Below are positions 1 to 11,626 of a stretch of DNA of 64,000 nt, in pieces. A model generated the notes under the pieces. The model saw only the letters and a list, made by a program, of their open reading frames with translations, was not told the DNA's origin and ran no database searches. The DNA lies in contig NC_092099.1 in assembly GCF_045679555.1 (NCBI RefSeq), positions 8,800,576 through 8,864,575 on the forward strand, read 5' to 3'. Each line of letters starts with the position of its first letter. Position 1 is the first letter of the stretch. Made by a program: the position numbers and the translations under genes. The DNA is from Salvelinus alpinus (taxonomy: Eukaryota; Chordata; Actinopteri; Salmoniformes; Salmonidae).

Positions 1-1105
1 TGTCCATATGTATCATGCTCCATCATGTAATCAATTCCATTCCAAGTGCTCTTAGGAGTGCACCACTATAGAACACATGAATAGAACCCGAACCAGCAGT
101 AACTCCTTAATTAGGGAGCTAACGAAACCGGAGGTAAGCCCTATCAGAATGCTTCATTAAGTCCAAATAGGCAACCGGATGGTTGGGTTGGATCCCAACA
201 CACCATGCAGTCATTAGGCAGAATTCATGCACAAACACATTAGTCTTTTGTTGTTTGCTCTTTCTCTCAAAATGGATGTTAAATTGTATAATCATGACAA
301 TTGTTAATTGACCACATCAAAATCACAGCCCGCAGATGGCCAAATCCATCAGTGACTGCTGGATTTTTTTTTACAAAGTCTTACATAATTGTATTGAGAC
401 AACAACCTTACATAAGCTTCTTGACAAACAATTGAACATATTTATCATTGTACGTTTTAAGACATTTCCACACTATTTTAGGTTAAATTGCTCTCTCAAT
501 ACCAATCTTTAGTTGAAGTCACTTTCAGTTAGTTGGTACCATCACTGCTCCATAACTGTTGGTCAGTGTTTGAAGGCCAACATCAGTCCAGATTAGTGTA
601 GATCATCACAGACGTTTCAATTTTAATGTTCAGCATCTTGCACTTGCACCCATTTGAAAAGGCTCCAGCTCAGCCATCCCCTTGTATATTTAGGTACGGC
701 ATTGGTTTGAGGTGTAGTAAAAACAGTCGCCTATTTTTTGACACATCAACCAACACCATAATACATCCCTCCAACAAGGAGTCACACACAAGCCCTTTAT
801 TCAAACACGTGTCTGCCTCTTTGCATCTTAGAGATCCTAGTCTTTTATTAGCCAAACGCTCATCTTATCTGCCACTCTAGACATATGCTAATCTTTCCTC
901 TCCCGATTCTCTCTAATTATTAATCAGAGAGGGTTATGAAGACGGTTCCATCAGCACACTGACATGAGTAGACACTCTGGCATAGTGACTTCAATGCCAA
1001 AGGCCCATTTGTCTTTTTAATACTGAGAATTTGATTTGTTTTTTTTAAGCAAATTGAAGGCACACAAAGGCACACTTTACATAGTTACAGGGGCAGTTCA
1101 GGGTC
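1..1105. other. Flank without recognised gene
   Basis: AT-rich DNA on the 3' side of the intermediate-filament gene. Open frames are short, overlap on both strands and match no family I know. I saw no repeat with clear ends. The 3' untranslated part of the minus-strand gene may extend into about 1000-1105, where weak ATTAAA-like signals occur, but no strong polyadenylation signal is visible. Confidence 0.5.
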
Positions 1106-1526
1106 TCATGTCCAGGTGACAGGCCAGGCATGGGTCCTCATTGCAAAGCTCTTGGGGCGTAAGGGTTTAATTAAAGATTGAGAAAAGGTCACGTGATCGT
1201 TCAGTTGTTCCTCATCTGTGTCATCTGCTGCACCTTCAGCGGTGTAGCTCTTCTCTTGGATGTCGCTCTCCAGCACGTCGTCCTCTGTTTTCACGGTTCT
1301 TATGAGGACCGTATTCCTCTCAGTCACTTCCACTGCCTGTTCCTCATGGGTGAAGATCGCTCGAATTCCACCTGCACCATTTCCCTTTCCATTGCCCCCG
1401 ATCATTTCCGTTGACTTTACCGTTTCCTCCACAGTTTCCATTACCTCCACCATTTCCGTTGACTCCAACAATTCCACTCAATGCCACTCCTCCAGCCACA
1501 CCTCCAGCCACACCCACACTCATTCC
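1106..1526 (-). pseudogene. Intermediate-filament fragment 3: Gly-rich and acidic tail
   Basis: Beyond the MITE the tail resumes. One frame gives a Gly/Val/Asn-rich run (GMSVGVAGGVAGGVALSG, then GNGGGNGNCGGNG) from 1526 to about 1410. A neighbouring frame then gives IGGNGKGNGAGGIRAIFTHE and EEQAVEVTERNTVLIRTVKT, ending with EDDVLESDIQEKSYTAEG and ADDTDEEQ. The RTVLIRTVKTEDD-type sequence is typical of intermediate-filament tails. The frame changes near 1400-1410. About 35 residues follow DEEQ before the stop at 1106, which may be read-through of a lost stop. Confidence 0.75.
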
Positions 1527-2190
1527 CAGTGTTAGGGGTAATGCGTTACGTAATCAGATTACTTTCATCAGTATTATTACAGTTACTTTCAGAGTCATAT
1601 CTCTACCGGCAGCGTGTTTCCATGATCCGATCTCGACTCGTTTCCTCATTTAGTTCACGAGCGAGCGGAGAAAGACTGTTTGGAGAAATGTCATATGCTC
1701 TCCATAGAAATGTATAGAGGACGTACCTCTGATCTTTGCCATTGATCGCTTCTGTGATAGCAAATCCCATAGAGGGCTTTCCCGTCTAGTGGCAAGTGTG
1801 CCCTCTATACGTCTCTATAGGTCCCTGTACGTGCGGTCTATAACCAGAACTGGCAGCTCGAGAGAGATTTTGAATGAAAAGATAGCCATATGTACTGTAC
1901 AGATTTCCTAATTAAACAGCCCATATGTTAGTGCAGCACTTGTAGACTAGCACAGGAAATCACCGCCACAAATGAAAGGAGAAACTAGTGATCAAACCTG
2001 AGTTACTATGTATGTCTATTTCTGGTAGAGCGTGCACAGCTCGCCTTGCTCCCTCGAACAGTTAAACAAACGGTGAGATTTTTACATTTTTCATGAAAGT
2101 AAAGTAAAACTAGTAAAGTAACCAGTTACTTTGTTAAATGTATCGAGTAATATGTTATATTACTTTTACAAGTAACTAATCCCAACACTG
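1527..2190. mobile_element. hAT-like MITE inside the intermediate-filament tail
   Basis: Terminal inverted repeats start CAGTGTTAGGGGTAAT on the left and, read inward from the right end, CAGTGTTGGGATTAGT. Both are followed by TTAC-rich subterminal sequence typical of short hAT-like fish elements. Host bases next to the ends are CTCATTCC (1519-1526) and CTAATTTC (2191-2198), six of eight matching, which fits a decayed 8-bp target duplication. No transposase frame is present, so it is non-autonomous. Confidence 0.75.
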
Positions 2191-2771
2191 CTAATTTCTG
2201 AGCTCATCGCACTCATTCTGCCACTCATCCAAGACAGGTTCTTGACCATGCTGCTGAGTCGCAAGTCCTCGCCTTCAATCAGCTTCCTGTAAGTCGTGAT
2301 CTCAATCTCCAGAGCCATCTTGATGTTCAGAAGGTCCTGGTACTCGCGCAGGTGGTGAGCGATCTTCTCCTTGGTGGTTTCCAGCTCAAGCTTCAGGGCC
2401 TCGATCCTCGCCTGCAAGTATTCCAGTTCCTTCTTGTACCTCTCCGTTGCTTCGTTGATCTCTGCTTCCAGAGCATCATTCAGAGCATCCAGGTCACACT
2501 CTTTGTTTTGGATATCCTTCCTGGCGCTCGTAATTTCTTGTCTTACGCTTCGGGCCTTGTCGATGTGCTTTGTCGTCTTGTTGGTAATGTCTTCCAATTT
2601 TGATTTGTACCAGGAATCCATTTCAGCCAAGTTTTTGGCTGTGATTTCATTGTACTGACTTTGGATTTGTTTGAGAGCAGCAAATAGGTCAGGGAGGGCG
2701 AAGGAGCTCTGGGATGAGGAATGACCAGAATAGACCTGAGCCATCAGCTCTTCAATTTCCTGTTTCTGCAC
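2191..2771 (-). pseudogene. Intermediate-filament fragment 2: end of coil 1B and coil 2
   Basis: Picks up directly after the one-base shift with VQKQEIEELMAQV, which aligns to the FLKKxHEEEI stretch of vimentin-class proteins. AKNLAEMDSWYKSKLEDI, a strongly conserved coil 2 start, lies at fragment residues 45-62, and the rod end motif EYQDLLNIKMALEIEITTYR lies at 143-162. The tail begins with RLSSMVKNLSWMSGRMSAMS. Host sequence stops after about residue 193. The last few residues and the stop codon of this frame (to 2166) come from the inserted MITE. Confidence 0.85.
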
Positions 2772-3471
2772 CCTCTTTTAGGAACTTGAGCTCCACCTCC
2801 AACTGTTTCTCCAAAGCGATGCGCGCAGAGGAGGCCGCGTCAACATCCGGACGGAATGCTTCGATTTCCACCTCGGCCACCTTCCTCTTCTTAAGGGCCT
2901 CCTCATATTTGGCTTTGATCATCTCCAGTTGGCCGACCATGGCCTCCGTAGCGGCGAGGGCCAGGTCCCGCTGGACTCGCATCTTATCTGCGATCTTCAT
3001 CAGCTCCCTCAGTTGCTGCTCGTACAGCAAGCGCAGGCCAGACGGCTTCACAAAGCGATTCTGGAGGCCTTCGATCTCCATCTCCAACTGCTTGTTCTGC
3101 TGCTCCAATGAGTGAACCTTGTCGATGTAAACAGCCAGCCTGTCGTTAAGGACGACCATCTCCTGTCTCTCAACGCTGCGTGTGCTGAGGAATGCTTGGT
3201 TCTCAGTGGCGGCTGCATCCAAGTCGATGCCACCCTCCATACCAGCACACATTGTCCCACCAGCCGCGTCAGATCTTTGTGTTGAGGACATGGTCCTTGG
3301 GGCCACTGTGCCACCTCCTGAACCACCATGGGTGGAGATGGCAGATCGGGTACGCGCATCTCGTCGGGTGAGGGAAGGGCTGGACACCCTGACCTGGTAG
3401 GATGTAGAGCTGCAGCTGATGTCCTCAAAGTGGCGGCGGTAAGACGACATCCTTTCTGGGCTATGACTCAT
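2772..3471 (-). pseudogene. Intermediate-filament fragment 1: head, coil 1A and coil 1B
   Basis: I chose the Met at 3469-3471 because it is followed by a normal head (MSHSPERMSSYRRHFED) and lies about 70 bp below a TATA box. The same frame could start 21 codons earlier at 3534, but that extension has no family look. Head residues 1 to about 100 are rich in Ser, Thr and Arg. Coil 1A runs about 103-135, and coil 1B runs to FLK at residues 230-232. The frame then continues for seven foreign residues to a stop at 2752, because one extra base within 2772-2775 moves the next rod segment into another frame. Confidence 0.85.
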
Positions 3472-3539
3472 GATGACGGTGAGTTGGTTTTTCAATCTCT
3501 GTGTCTGAAGGAGGACCTCTGGTTGGCTGTGCACCTCTG

Positions 3540-3600
3540 CTCTCCAACTCTCATCGTATGGGCCTCTTTATACCCAGACAGCCTGGCCAATCCCTGCCTA
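3540..3600 (-). promoter_or_regulatory. Core promoter of the intermediate-filament gene
   Basis: On the minus strand a TATA box (GGTATAAAG; TATAAA at 3567-3572) stands about 95 bp before the chosen ATG, with an ATTGG box (inverse CCAAT) at 3587-3591, about 15 bp further upstream. This predicts a transcription start near 3540 and a 5' leader of about 70 bases. A promoter argues against a simple retrocopy, unless it was captured. Confidence 0.5.
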
Positions 3601-4145
3601 ACTCCTGAGCAAAGAACTCTGTAATTTCTAACCTCTAAGACAAAGGACCTGACCTGCCTCATGGACATCTGTCATGTCCCAGTGAGGAGTGGAGTTAGGG
3701 CTATGAACCAGTGAGGCAGTCGGGCCCATTAAGAAATAAAGAGAGACATAGGCATTGTTTATCAAGCCTGTAATTATGGATTTACTGCATTTTCATTCCC
3801 AAGATTCTTCCCATTCACGAGGCTGCAGTGATGTGAACAGAAGCTAAGTCTGCTCAAAAGCCCTATTCCGCATCTAATCATAGTACACTACATCATACAT
3901 CACTTGCTCCCTCCTAAGACACATTGTTCTAAAGATGAAGTCAATACATAAAAATAATTAAATTCTACATTTTTGTTGATATATGCATTCAAAACCCTCA
4001 TTTAGTTAAACACTTTGATTGAGCCAAATAAATGAAGATAAGCTGAAAGCCACTTTGTGTTAGTATGCCCATCGGTAGACCTAAATTGTGTCCGCAGGGG
4101 TGTTTATGTTGGGGTGAACACTTGGTGGATTCATCCAATAAAGTT
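3601..4145. other. Upstream flank of the intermediate-filament gene
   Basis: No gene, repeat end or RNA recognised. It may hold upstream regulatory sequence for the minus-strand gene, but no specific site can be supported by eye. Confidence 0.4.
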
Positions 4146-4509
4146 AAAGGGGCAATCCGCAGTTGTTACTTAAATTGTTGGACTTAATTATATGTACCCA
4201 TTGATTCTTGAAGAATATAACATCTAAATGCCTCATGACTGTCATACCCCATCAGAACGCAAAATATTCTTTGTATTACTTTGTATACAAAGTAAATATA
4301 AACAAACACTATATAGCCTCAAAACCTGGTCAAAACTATAACTTTGATATCAAATGCAAGGATCAGTCCATGCATCCAAAGCTCTGTTTATGAATTTGAG
4401 GTTGGTTACATTTGGTTACAGCTGGTTACAGCCCCGTCCCTTAGCTTTTTACCAAAACAGGGGGGGATGCTGCTTTATTCATTTTCAACTGCTAATTGCC
4501 CAGTTTAAA
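4146..4509. mobile_element. MITE-like repeat with 20-bp inverted ends
   Basis: The left end AAAGGGGCAATCCGCAGTTG and the inverted right end TTTAAACTGGGCAATTAGCA pair with small gaps. The interior is AT-rich and non-coding. It resembles an abundant salmonid repeat that I recall, with this same end pair. Superfamily not assigned. Confidence 0.55.
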
Positions 4510-5133
4510 GGCCCTGTGTCCTGTTTTGCTTTACATCAGATTAGACAAATATGTACAAAAGATGCAGGGCTTACTCCTCCTGTCCCATAGTTGAAACGAT
4601 GGGGTATAACAGTAACTTGTGACATCATAAGGTCCTAATCATTTTGTTAAACCAGTTATAAAATGTGTTCATATTGTATTTTTCCTCCCTTTTAATCTGG
4701 TCATGTCTCCGGAGTTGGAATCATGCTTCCAAAGTTTGCATGTTGTTGAAGTTTGCTAGTTTGTAGCTAACTATATAAAGTTTAATTTGTTCAGAAGTAA
4801 CTAAACTAAAATGCAATAGCATCTTGCTGCAGCGACACATGCTGCATACATCCATGTAGAGACATGCTGTAGGCAGCATTTTTCAAACAATAATGTATAG
4901 CACACATTAGATGTCAGCGGGGACTAAATCACCTGACTGTGCCACATATACTGTATGCAGCAGAAAGACTGATCTGTTCACATACCAATTTGCCAGTACA
5001 TTTGACACATCTATCACACTTTAGATGACATAGGAACCTGCTAATTTCTTCTCGAGGTTAAGAGACAAACTCTGAAGTGATTGTTTGAAAAGGTTATGAA
5101 TATTGCACTCCACTGCACCAGGGCTTTATCTCA

Positions 5134-5269
5134 ATTAGTCTTTCTTCGATTCCTTGCATCCTCTTGCTTTCATCTCAAAGCACATTGGAGAAGAACATCC
5201 ATGGTCCCTAACCCTGACCTTTGGGAAATGATGTGAGGAGAGAGGTTGCAAGGTACCGAAGAAAGACAA
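5134..5269. mobile_element. Fold-back MITE, 136 bp
   Basis: The left arm GTCTTTCTTCGATTCCTTGC and the right arm (inverted: GTCTTTCTTCGGTACCTTGC) form a hairpin with few mismatches, followed by matching GAGAGG/CCTCTT sequence. The length and structure fit a MITE. There is no coding content. Confidence 0.6.
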
Positions 5270-8200
5270 TAAACAGCCCAAGTTTCTCCCTGACAGAGAT
5301 GAATCACTTTCCATTACAAATACCCTTTACTTTTGTCTTAGTCCCCCAAACATTCAACCTGTAGTTGAGTCTACCCAATGGAAACAGAATGACCATTTCC
5401 AAAACGTTAGTTCACAATCACACTGGAATAGTGAAAACCATGTCCCATACACTGAGTATAAAGCATTTCACTTTGGAAATCTTATAAAATTTCATACAAT
5501 GCTTGCCTTACACAATAAGCTTCAAGCCCTTTCTAAGTAAAACCCCAAACAGCAAATACAAGATGAAAATCTAAGACTGTCTACGGTGCCAGCTGACCTC
5601 GAATGGGACCTACTGCTTTCAGCAGAGCACCTGTGGCGTCTGACTAATCTATCGCAGCCTCACATGAACAGATGGGCACCACAGCCAGCTCGTTAGTACC
5701 CACAATCCACAGCATCAGCACTTTGTGATTGAGCTCTGTTCATGAATATTCATCCGCCTTCTTCTCTCTGACAATGTGAAGAAGGTTAGTGCTATGGTTC
5801 TATTCAACATACTGTATGTGATTGGAGATGGATCCGTGTATCTCTTTTCTTCTCACGCGCCCCCCACACCCATTTTTAAGGTCCATTTTATGAACGAAGA
5901 CTTGCAATACGTCTTTGAACATAACAGACTTGTATAGGCCCACACATGAATGAGCATTTGCTATTAGGAGTCATGCTGTGGTGAGGTATTACTCTTATAC
6001 TCATACAGTATCTTGGGAGGACCCGAGTTTTTGAAAGTCATATGCGTCATTGTACATAATGCATTCTTTATGAAAAAAGTTGTGCTCTACAGCAGCTGAG
6101 CCCAGCTGCTTGGCTCCTTGTGTGTTGTGTGAGTCATTGTTTGGAGTTTGTCTAGACCTCACCAGTTTCAGTTGTCTTTCAAATCCTGAATCAACACGAC
6201 ACATCTGCTCATCATTACAACTAGTAATACCTTCCAATATGGTTAAGTCTGGTAACCAGTCACCAGTTCGGGAGCCAATCGGCTAAAAGGGTGGGACAAA
6301 GAAGTGACGGACTTCTCCATTAACCACACTGTCACCCTGAATGTCGACAGAGCCGTCCCCACAGACACAGGCGACCAGAGCAGGCCTCAACTTTGTCAGT
6401 CTGTCTCTTCCTTATTTTGTTTCCTGTTAAGTTAATCTGCCCCGCTGATCGCTTCTTGCCTTCCTGGGTCTGCCAAGCTCCAAGAAGCCAATCAGGCAGC
6501 AGAGCTTTATGTCACTGTAACCCAGCCCCAAACACAATTAACTGGACAGATTATCCTAATGTCGTCACATCCCGAGAGCGGTGTAAACCTCCGCTCAAAG
6601 ATAGGGCCACATCACCTAGTCGGAGTATACAGCAGAAAATTTGTTTCTAGTTCCGGATCGACTGTTATTTGTCAGACACGTTTCCCAGAACTTAAATGGA
6701 TTCATAATCCACCCGTGTGCCTGAGAAATCACTGTCCTTGAACATTGGTGTGCTTCTCGGGAGGTATAAGTCACAGGCTAAAGTAAGAAACCAACAACAA
6801 CAACAATACCTCACAAACATTTCAAAATCAAAAGTATTGTGTGGTCAGCTGTAGCATTTCTCAAGTGATTTACTTAAGGTATACTAGAACAGCTTTGTAA
6901 CTGCTTTGCTCACCTTGCCTGTTTTGTTACGCAAGGACGACCCAGGTTCAATTCACTGTCAGTCATTTTATAAAATAAAGATAGATGCCCGCACATTGAT
7001 GAATGCAATGATCGATCACTTTGACCCGAAGGTCTTCGTCAGGCTTCTAGTTTTATTTCACTGGTTTATTTTTTTGTACCCATCACCTGCAAGTTAATGG
7101 ATGTGTGTACTCTGTTTGAAATGGGTCGTTCTTTGCCATTTTCACTTACCCTTACCTAGAACTCAACACTCATCTCTCTCCATTTCGAAAAGTAAATGGC
7201 CTCAATTAACTTACAACCAGCCGCTCTGTGTCAAGTACCCATTTAGTTTGAACAAGAGTGTGATAAACACAAACCCAAATCAGAGGTCCATTAACCTTAC
7301 AGACATTCATTACTGCTAAGGACTTTGACACAAACACCCATCTATCTGAGGGCACACAGTTTCCAGGAAACCATCAAAAGAAAGGTTTCCATCTGAATTT
7401 CTGGGGAAAACTAAGCTGTATAGGCCTCTAATGCTGAACTCAGGCCATTGGTAACTGTGACTCCTACAAAAGCATCACGTCCTTGATTACTCAGAAGGCT
7501 TTTAAAGCATGCTCCCACATATGAAAACATTAACATAGCTTTGTATCTTACCACAACCATACAGGTATAAGAGAAAAGGCACAATCCATCACTGATATCA
7601 ATGGTTTGATTGAATAAAGGGGTTATTTACTAGACCAAGACAAGGATTGAAGGGCACTATAGGTTAGTTGACAAAAGAGCCCACAAGCAGAAGAGCCCAC
7701 AAAGGGAAGATACATAAACATTTCATCAAGTTAATGGAACATGACAAAGCCAAGATTCTGAGGAACATAACAGTATCTTCAAAAGTTCCCATTCATTATT
7801 TCTGAGCAGAGTAAAATAGTGGTTCATGAATGGTCCACGACTAAATTGTATATCACAAGTTATTGTATTCTATGAATGGTGTATGCTTATTAACATACCT
7901 ATGTGTTGTTTACCTGATTTGGAATGTACCTCGGTGAGTAACTTGTTTACACCCTTAGAGGTATGTGAGATTATACTCTAGCCATATTTATTTCATTAAC
8001 AACAATACCAGCATGCCCAAGCTCTAACTCCCCAGAGCTGTTTCAGACCATGCAGCAGTAGACATGGCCTTAGCTCCTCACCACTGGGTATGAGAGGGGC
8101 TCACTCGGGGATTCACACCCATTGTTACTTTTGTTCTTCCTGCACATATCACCAGCCTCAGCTGCACACAGGCAACCCAACCAATTCATTGGAAATTAAG

Positions 8201-10335
8201 AGAATTTGGCACCCAGTAAATAGCCATATGAAAACGCTCTGTTTTGAATAAGTTGGAGGGCATATCTCACCAAGAAAGCCAGGATGCCTCTGTTTTCTTT
8301 GGTAAGCACAGTCAACTGCAGCTGCCCAGGAGAAAAACGAAGCAGATTTGAGCTAGTCTCTTAGTTCAAAAGTTATTTTTGAAGATCTTCCTCATAGAAA
8401 CACGAGACTCCCATTTTTTTGTTCACTTTTTGTTTCATCATTCATTTAATTGCTTTGATGCCTAGTCGGAGCGTAATGAGTCGTCAGTGGATTGAGTCAT
8501 CAGTGTAAAGATGTGGCTTTCGACACCGACTGCACAGACATAAAATCGTATGTATGGGTGTGTTTATTAAAGATGCAGTCCGGGACCTTAAGCACTTACA
8601 ATTTCATAACATATTGTACAAATTGGACAAACATTAAAAAAAATGCAATTCTTAACGTTCATGTGAAATGGATGATGTAGTGCACAATTGTGCACAATTT
8701 CCGGGGACCGTTTTGGCTTGTGAGCACTACTTTCAAAACGAATGGCAGCAATCATACAAAACCTTAGGAGCATAACTTTAACTGGATTAATATTAATGCC
8801 CTCAGAGACATGGGTTCGCTCCCAGAGTCCACCCTTCGATTCGCTACTTTCTTTCCTATGTTTCCTCTCGCATTCGTTTCACTATCTTCACTACACCACT
8901 GTCTAAAATGTTTTTCACTTGCTTTACGGTTGTGAGAGAGGTAAATAATATTTCACCCATCAAAAATGACTCAGACCATGAACATGGTAATGGTCAACGC
9001 ACGTCCGGATATTGCCAAGTTGGAATGGGGCAACATATAAAATAGGATATGTAGGTAACTTGCTCCTAAAAAATGTTGGGGCCTTTTTGATGAACAATAA
9101 TTTGACAGAGCCTTGTCTTTCATTCTTCACTCTCCAATGTTAGTTTGTTTCTGGATAGACTTTGTATTATTTAAACCATACACCACCAGCTGATAGTAAT
9201 CCTACAGGAGTGGGTATACCATACATCAACTGTAGTTAGCCTTGTCTCACCACTCATTAAACATTTAGCCGGGAGTCATTTGGGCTTTGGCCTTGTACTC
9301 TGTTTCGAATGTTGCTCCTGCTTTGATTTGGGCTTTGATGTTCCCCCACAATTTCATGGCTCTTGTCGAACCGGGTTCTCCCTTCCACACTTTTCATTGC
9401 ATTTCGTCTCGTTTTTCCTGTACTGTAACAGGGTTCGACCTCACATAGTGGCAGTATACATTTTAAGGAGCTCAAACCAACTGCTCCATATTGCTCAATG
9501 GCCCTCTCAGTGGAGACTTGGTTTCAAGGCAAGACAAGGGCAAATTCTGGTAAGTACTGAGAAGAGAGCGTTACTTTCTGTTTCTCAGGAAGAATCAAAA
9601 GTGGTGTCCATGTATACAAAGGTGGAAATTAAAGAAATAAGGGAAAGAAAGTTGACACTATACATATTGAGTTGTAATTGTACAGTAGGCTATAACCTAC
9701 AGGGCATAATAAAGTTCCATAACAAGCTAAACTTATTTGATTTAGATCTTGTTCTGTCTTAGATCTTGATACAGCCACGTACTGTATATGAATGTGATTT
9801 GTGGGTGAGAGAAGTCCCTCAGATGAGCTAAAGCGAGAGAACTTCAGAGCAGAGGTACTCAATATTTCATTGCACCCCCTCCCCAACCTTCTCCACACAC
9901 AGACCAAAACATGCATTGATATTTGCTTTCAAAACAATAGTCTACGTGTAGGTGAATTGAGTGTCCATTTTCAGCAGGTCTTTATAATGATCTACAATTG
10001 TTGGTAAGGATACAGTACCCACAAAAAAAAAATTATCCTTCTAGTACCAGAAACAGAAGTATTACATGTAAAAGTAACAGGATCTATAAGAATACTCTTT
10101 ATTTCCACAGTAGCAAGTGTAACCCCAAGCCCCATTCGAATAAGTACACAGCCGATGTGTGCTCAGAAACAGGGAGGTCGGCGTGGAGAGTCCTTGAGGA
10201 GAGGATCGTGGAGGCAAGACCTTACTACCCTGACTCATTAGGAACACAAGGGAATGGAGGAGGGACAGTACACCGAGAGAAGTATCGAGACTGCACTTTC
10301 TCACTCTGCCTCTCACACATGAGATGAATAATATA
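5270..10335. other. Long stretch without recognised gene
   Basis: AT-rich DNA with only short, unsupported open frames. A 160-codon plus-strand frame at 9280-9762 and a shorter minus-strand frame opposite it have no family features. I found no clear transposon ends here; diverged repeats may be missed by eye. Confidence 0.4.
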
Positions 10336-11340
<1,005 letters not shown>

Positions 11341-11595
11341 GAAAGTATATCTCCACTTCAAAGAAGGGGATTCTTTCTACAGGAGCTTTTAATGCTGGGG
11401 GCTTGAGTAGCCCAGCTCTGCACATTTCTCTCTCCTTCCCTCCTTCCCTCTCCGCTCTGTCTGGGCAAGGCTCTCTACTGCTCAGCAGTAGAGACTGCCT
11501 CTCGCTGGCATGTTATCAATGTTTAATTAGCAACAGAGGAAGAGCAACCCTAGCACAAACATGCATAAGGATGTGAAACTCGAAATACACATGTT

Positions 11596-11626
11596 CTGTG
11601 TGTGTGTGTGTGTGTGTGTTTGTGTG
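11596..11626. repeat. TG microsatellite
   Basis: A short TG dinucleotide run with one TTTG interruption. Confidence 0.85.

Larger units (their letters stand above)
1106..3471 (-). pseudogene. Intermediate-filament protein gene (keratin/vimentin-like), intronless and disrupted
   Basis: Cytoplasmic intermediate-filament subunits form coiled-coil dimers that assemble into 10-nm filaments. Reading down from the ATG at 3471 there is a Ser/Arg head (about residues 1-100), a coil 1A start with LNDRLAVYIDKVHSLEQQN, a long coil 1B, then coil 2 with the near-canonical rod end EYQDLLNIKMALEIEITTYR followed by KLIEGE. A Gly/Asn-rich tail follows, ending with an acidic ADDTDEEQ segment. The whole rod is read without an intron, although vertebrate keratin and vimentin genes normally have several (family knowledge). 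Three defects are visible: a +1 shift at 2772-2775, a MITE at 1527-2190 in the tail, and a second frame change near 1400-1410. The type is uncertain: the head and coil 1A look type III-like, and a thread-keratin-like teleost gene is possible. Either a decayed gene with its own promoter or a retrocopy; assembly errors could explain the single-base shifts but not the MITE. Confidence 0.85.

Noticed and set aside
2714..3115. Plus-strand frames across the intermediate-filament rod
   Set aside because: The heptad-rich rod and the promoter are on the minus strand; these frames have no family features.
9257..9762. Overlapping open frames on both strands
   Set aside because: No domain, no promoter and no repeat motif; length is compatible with chance.
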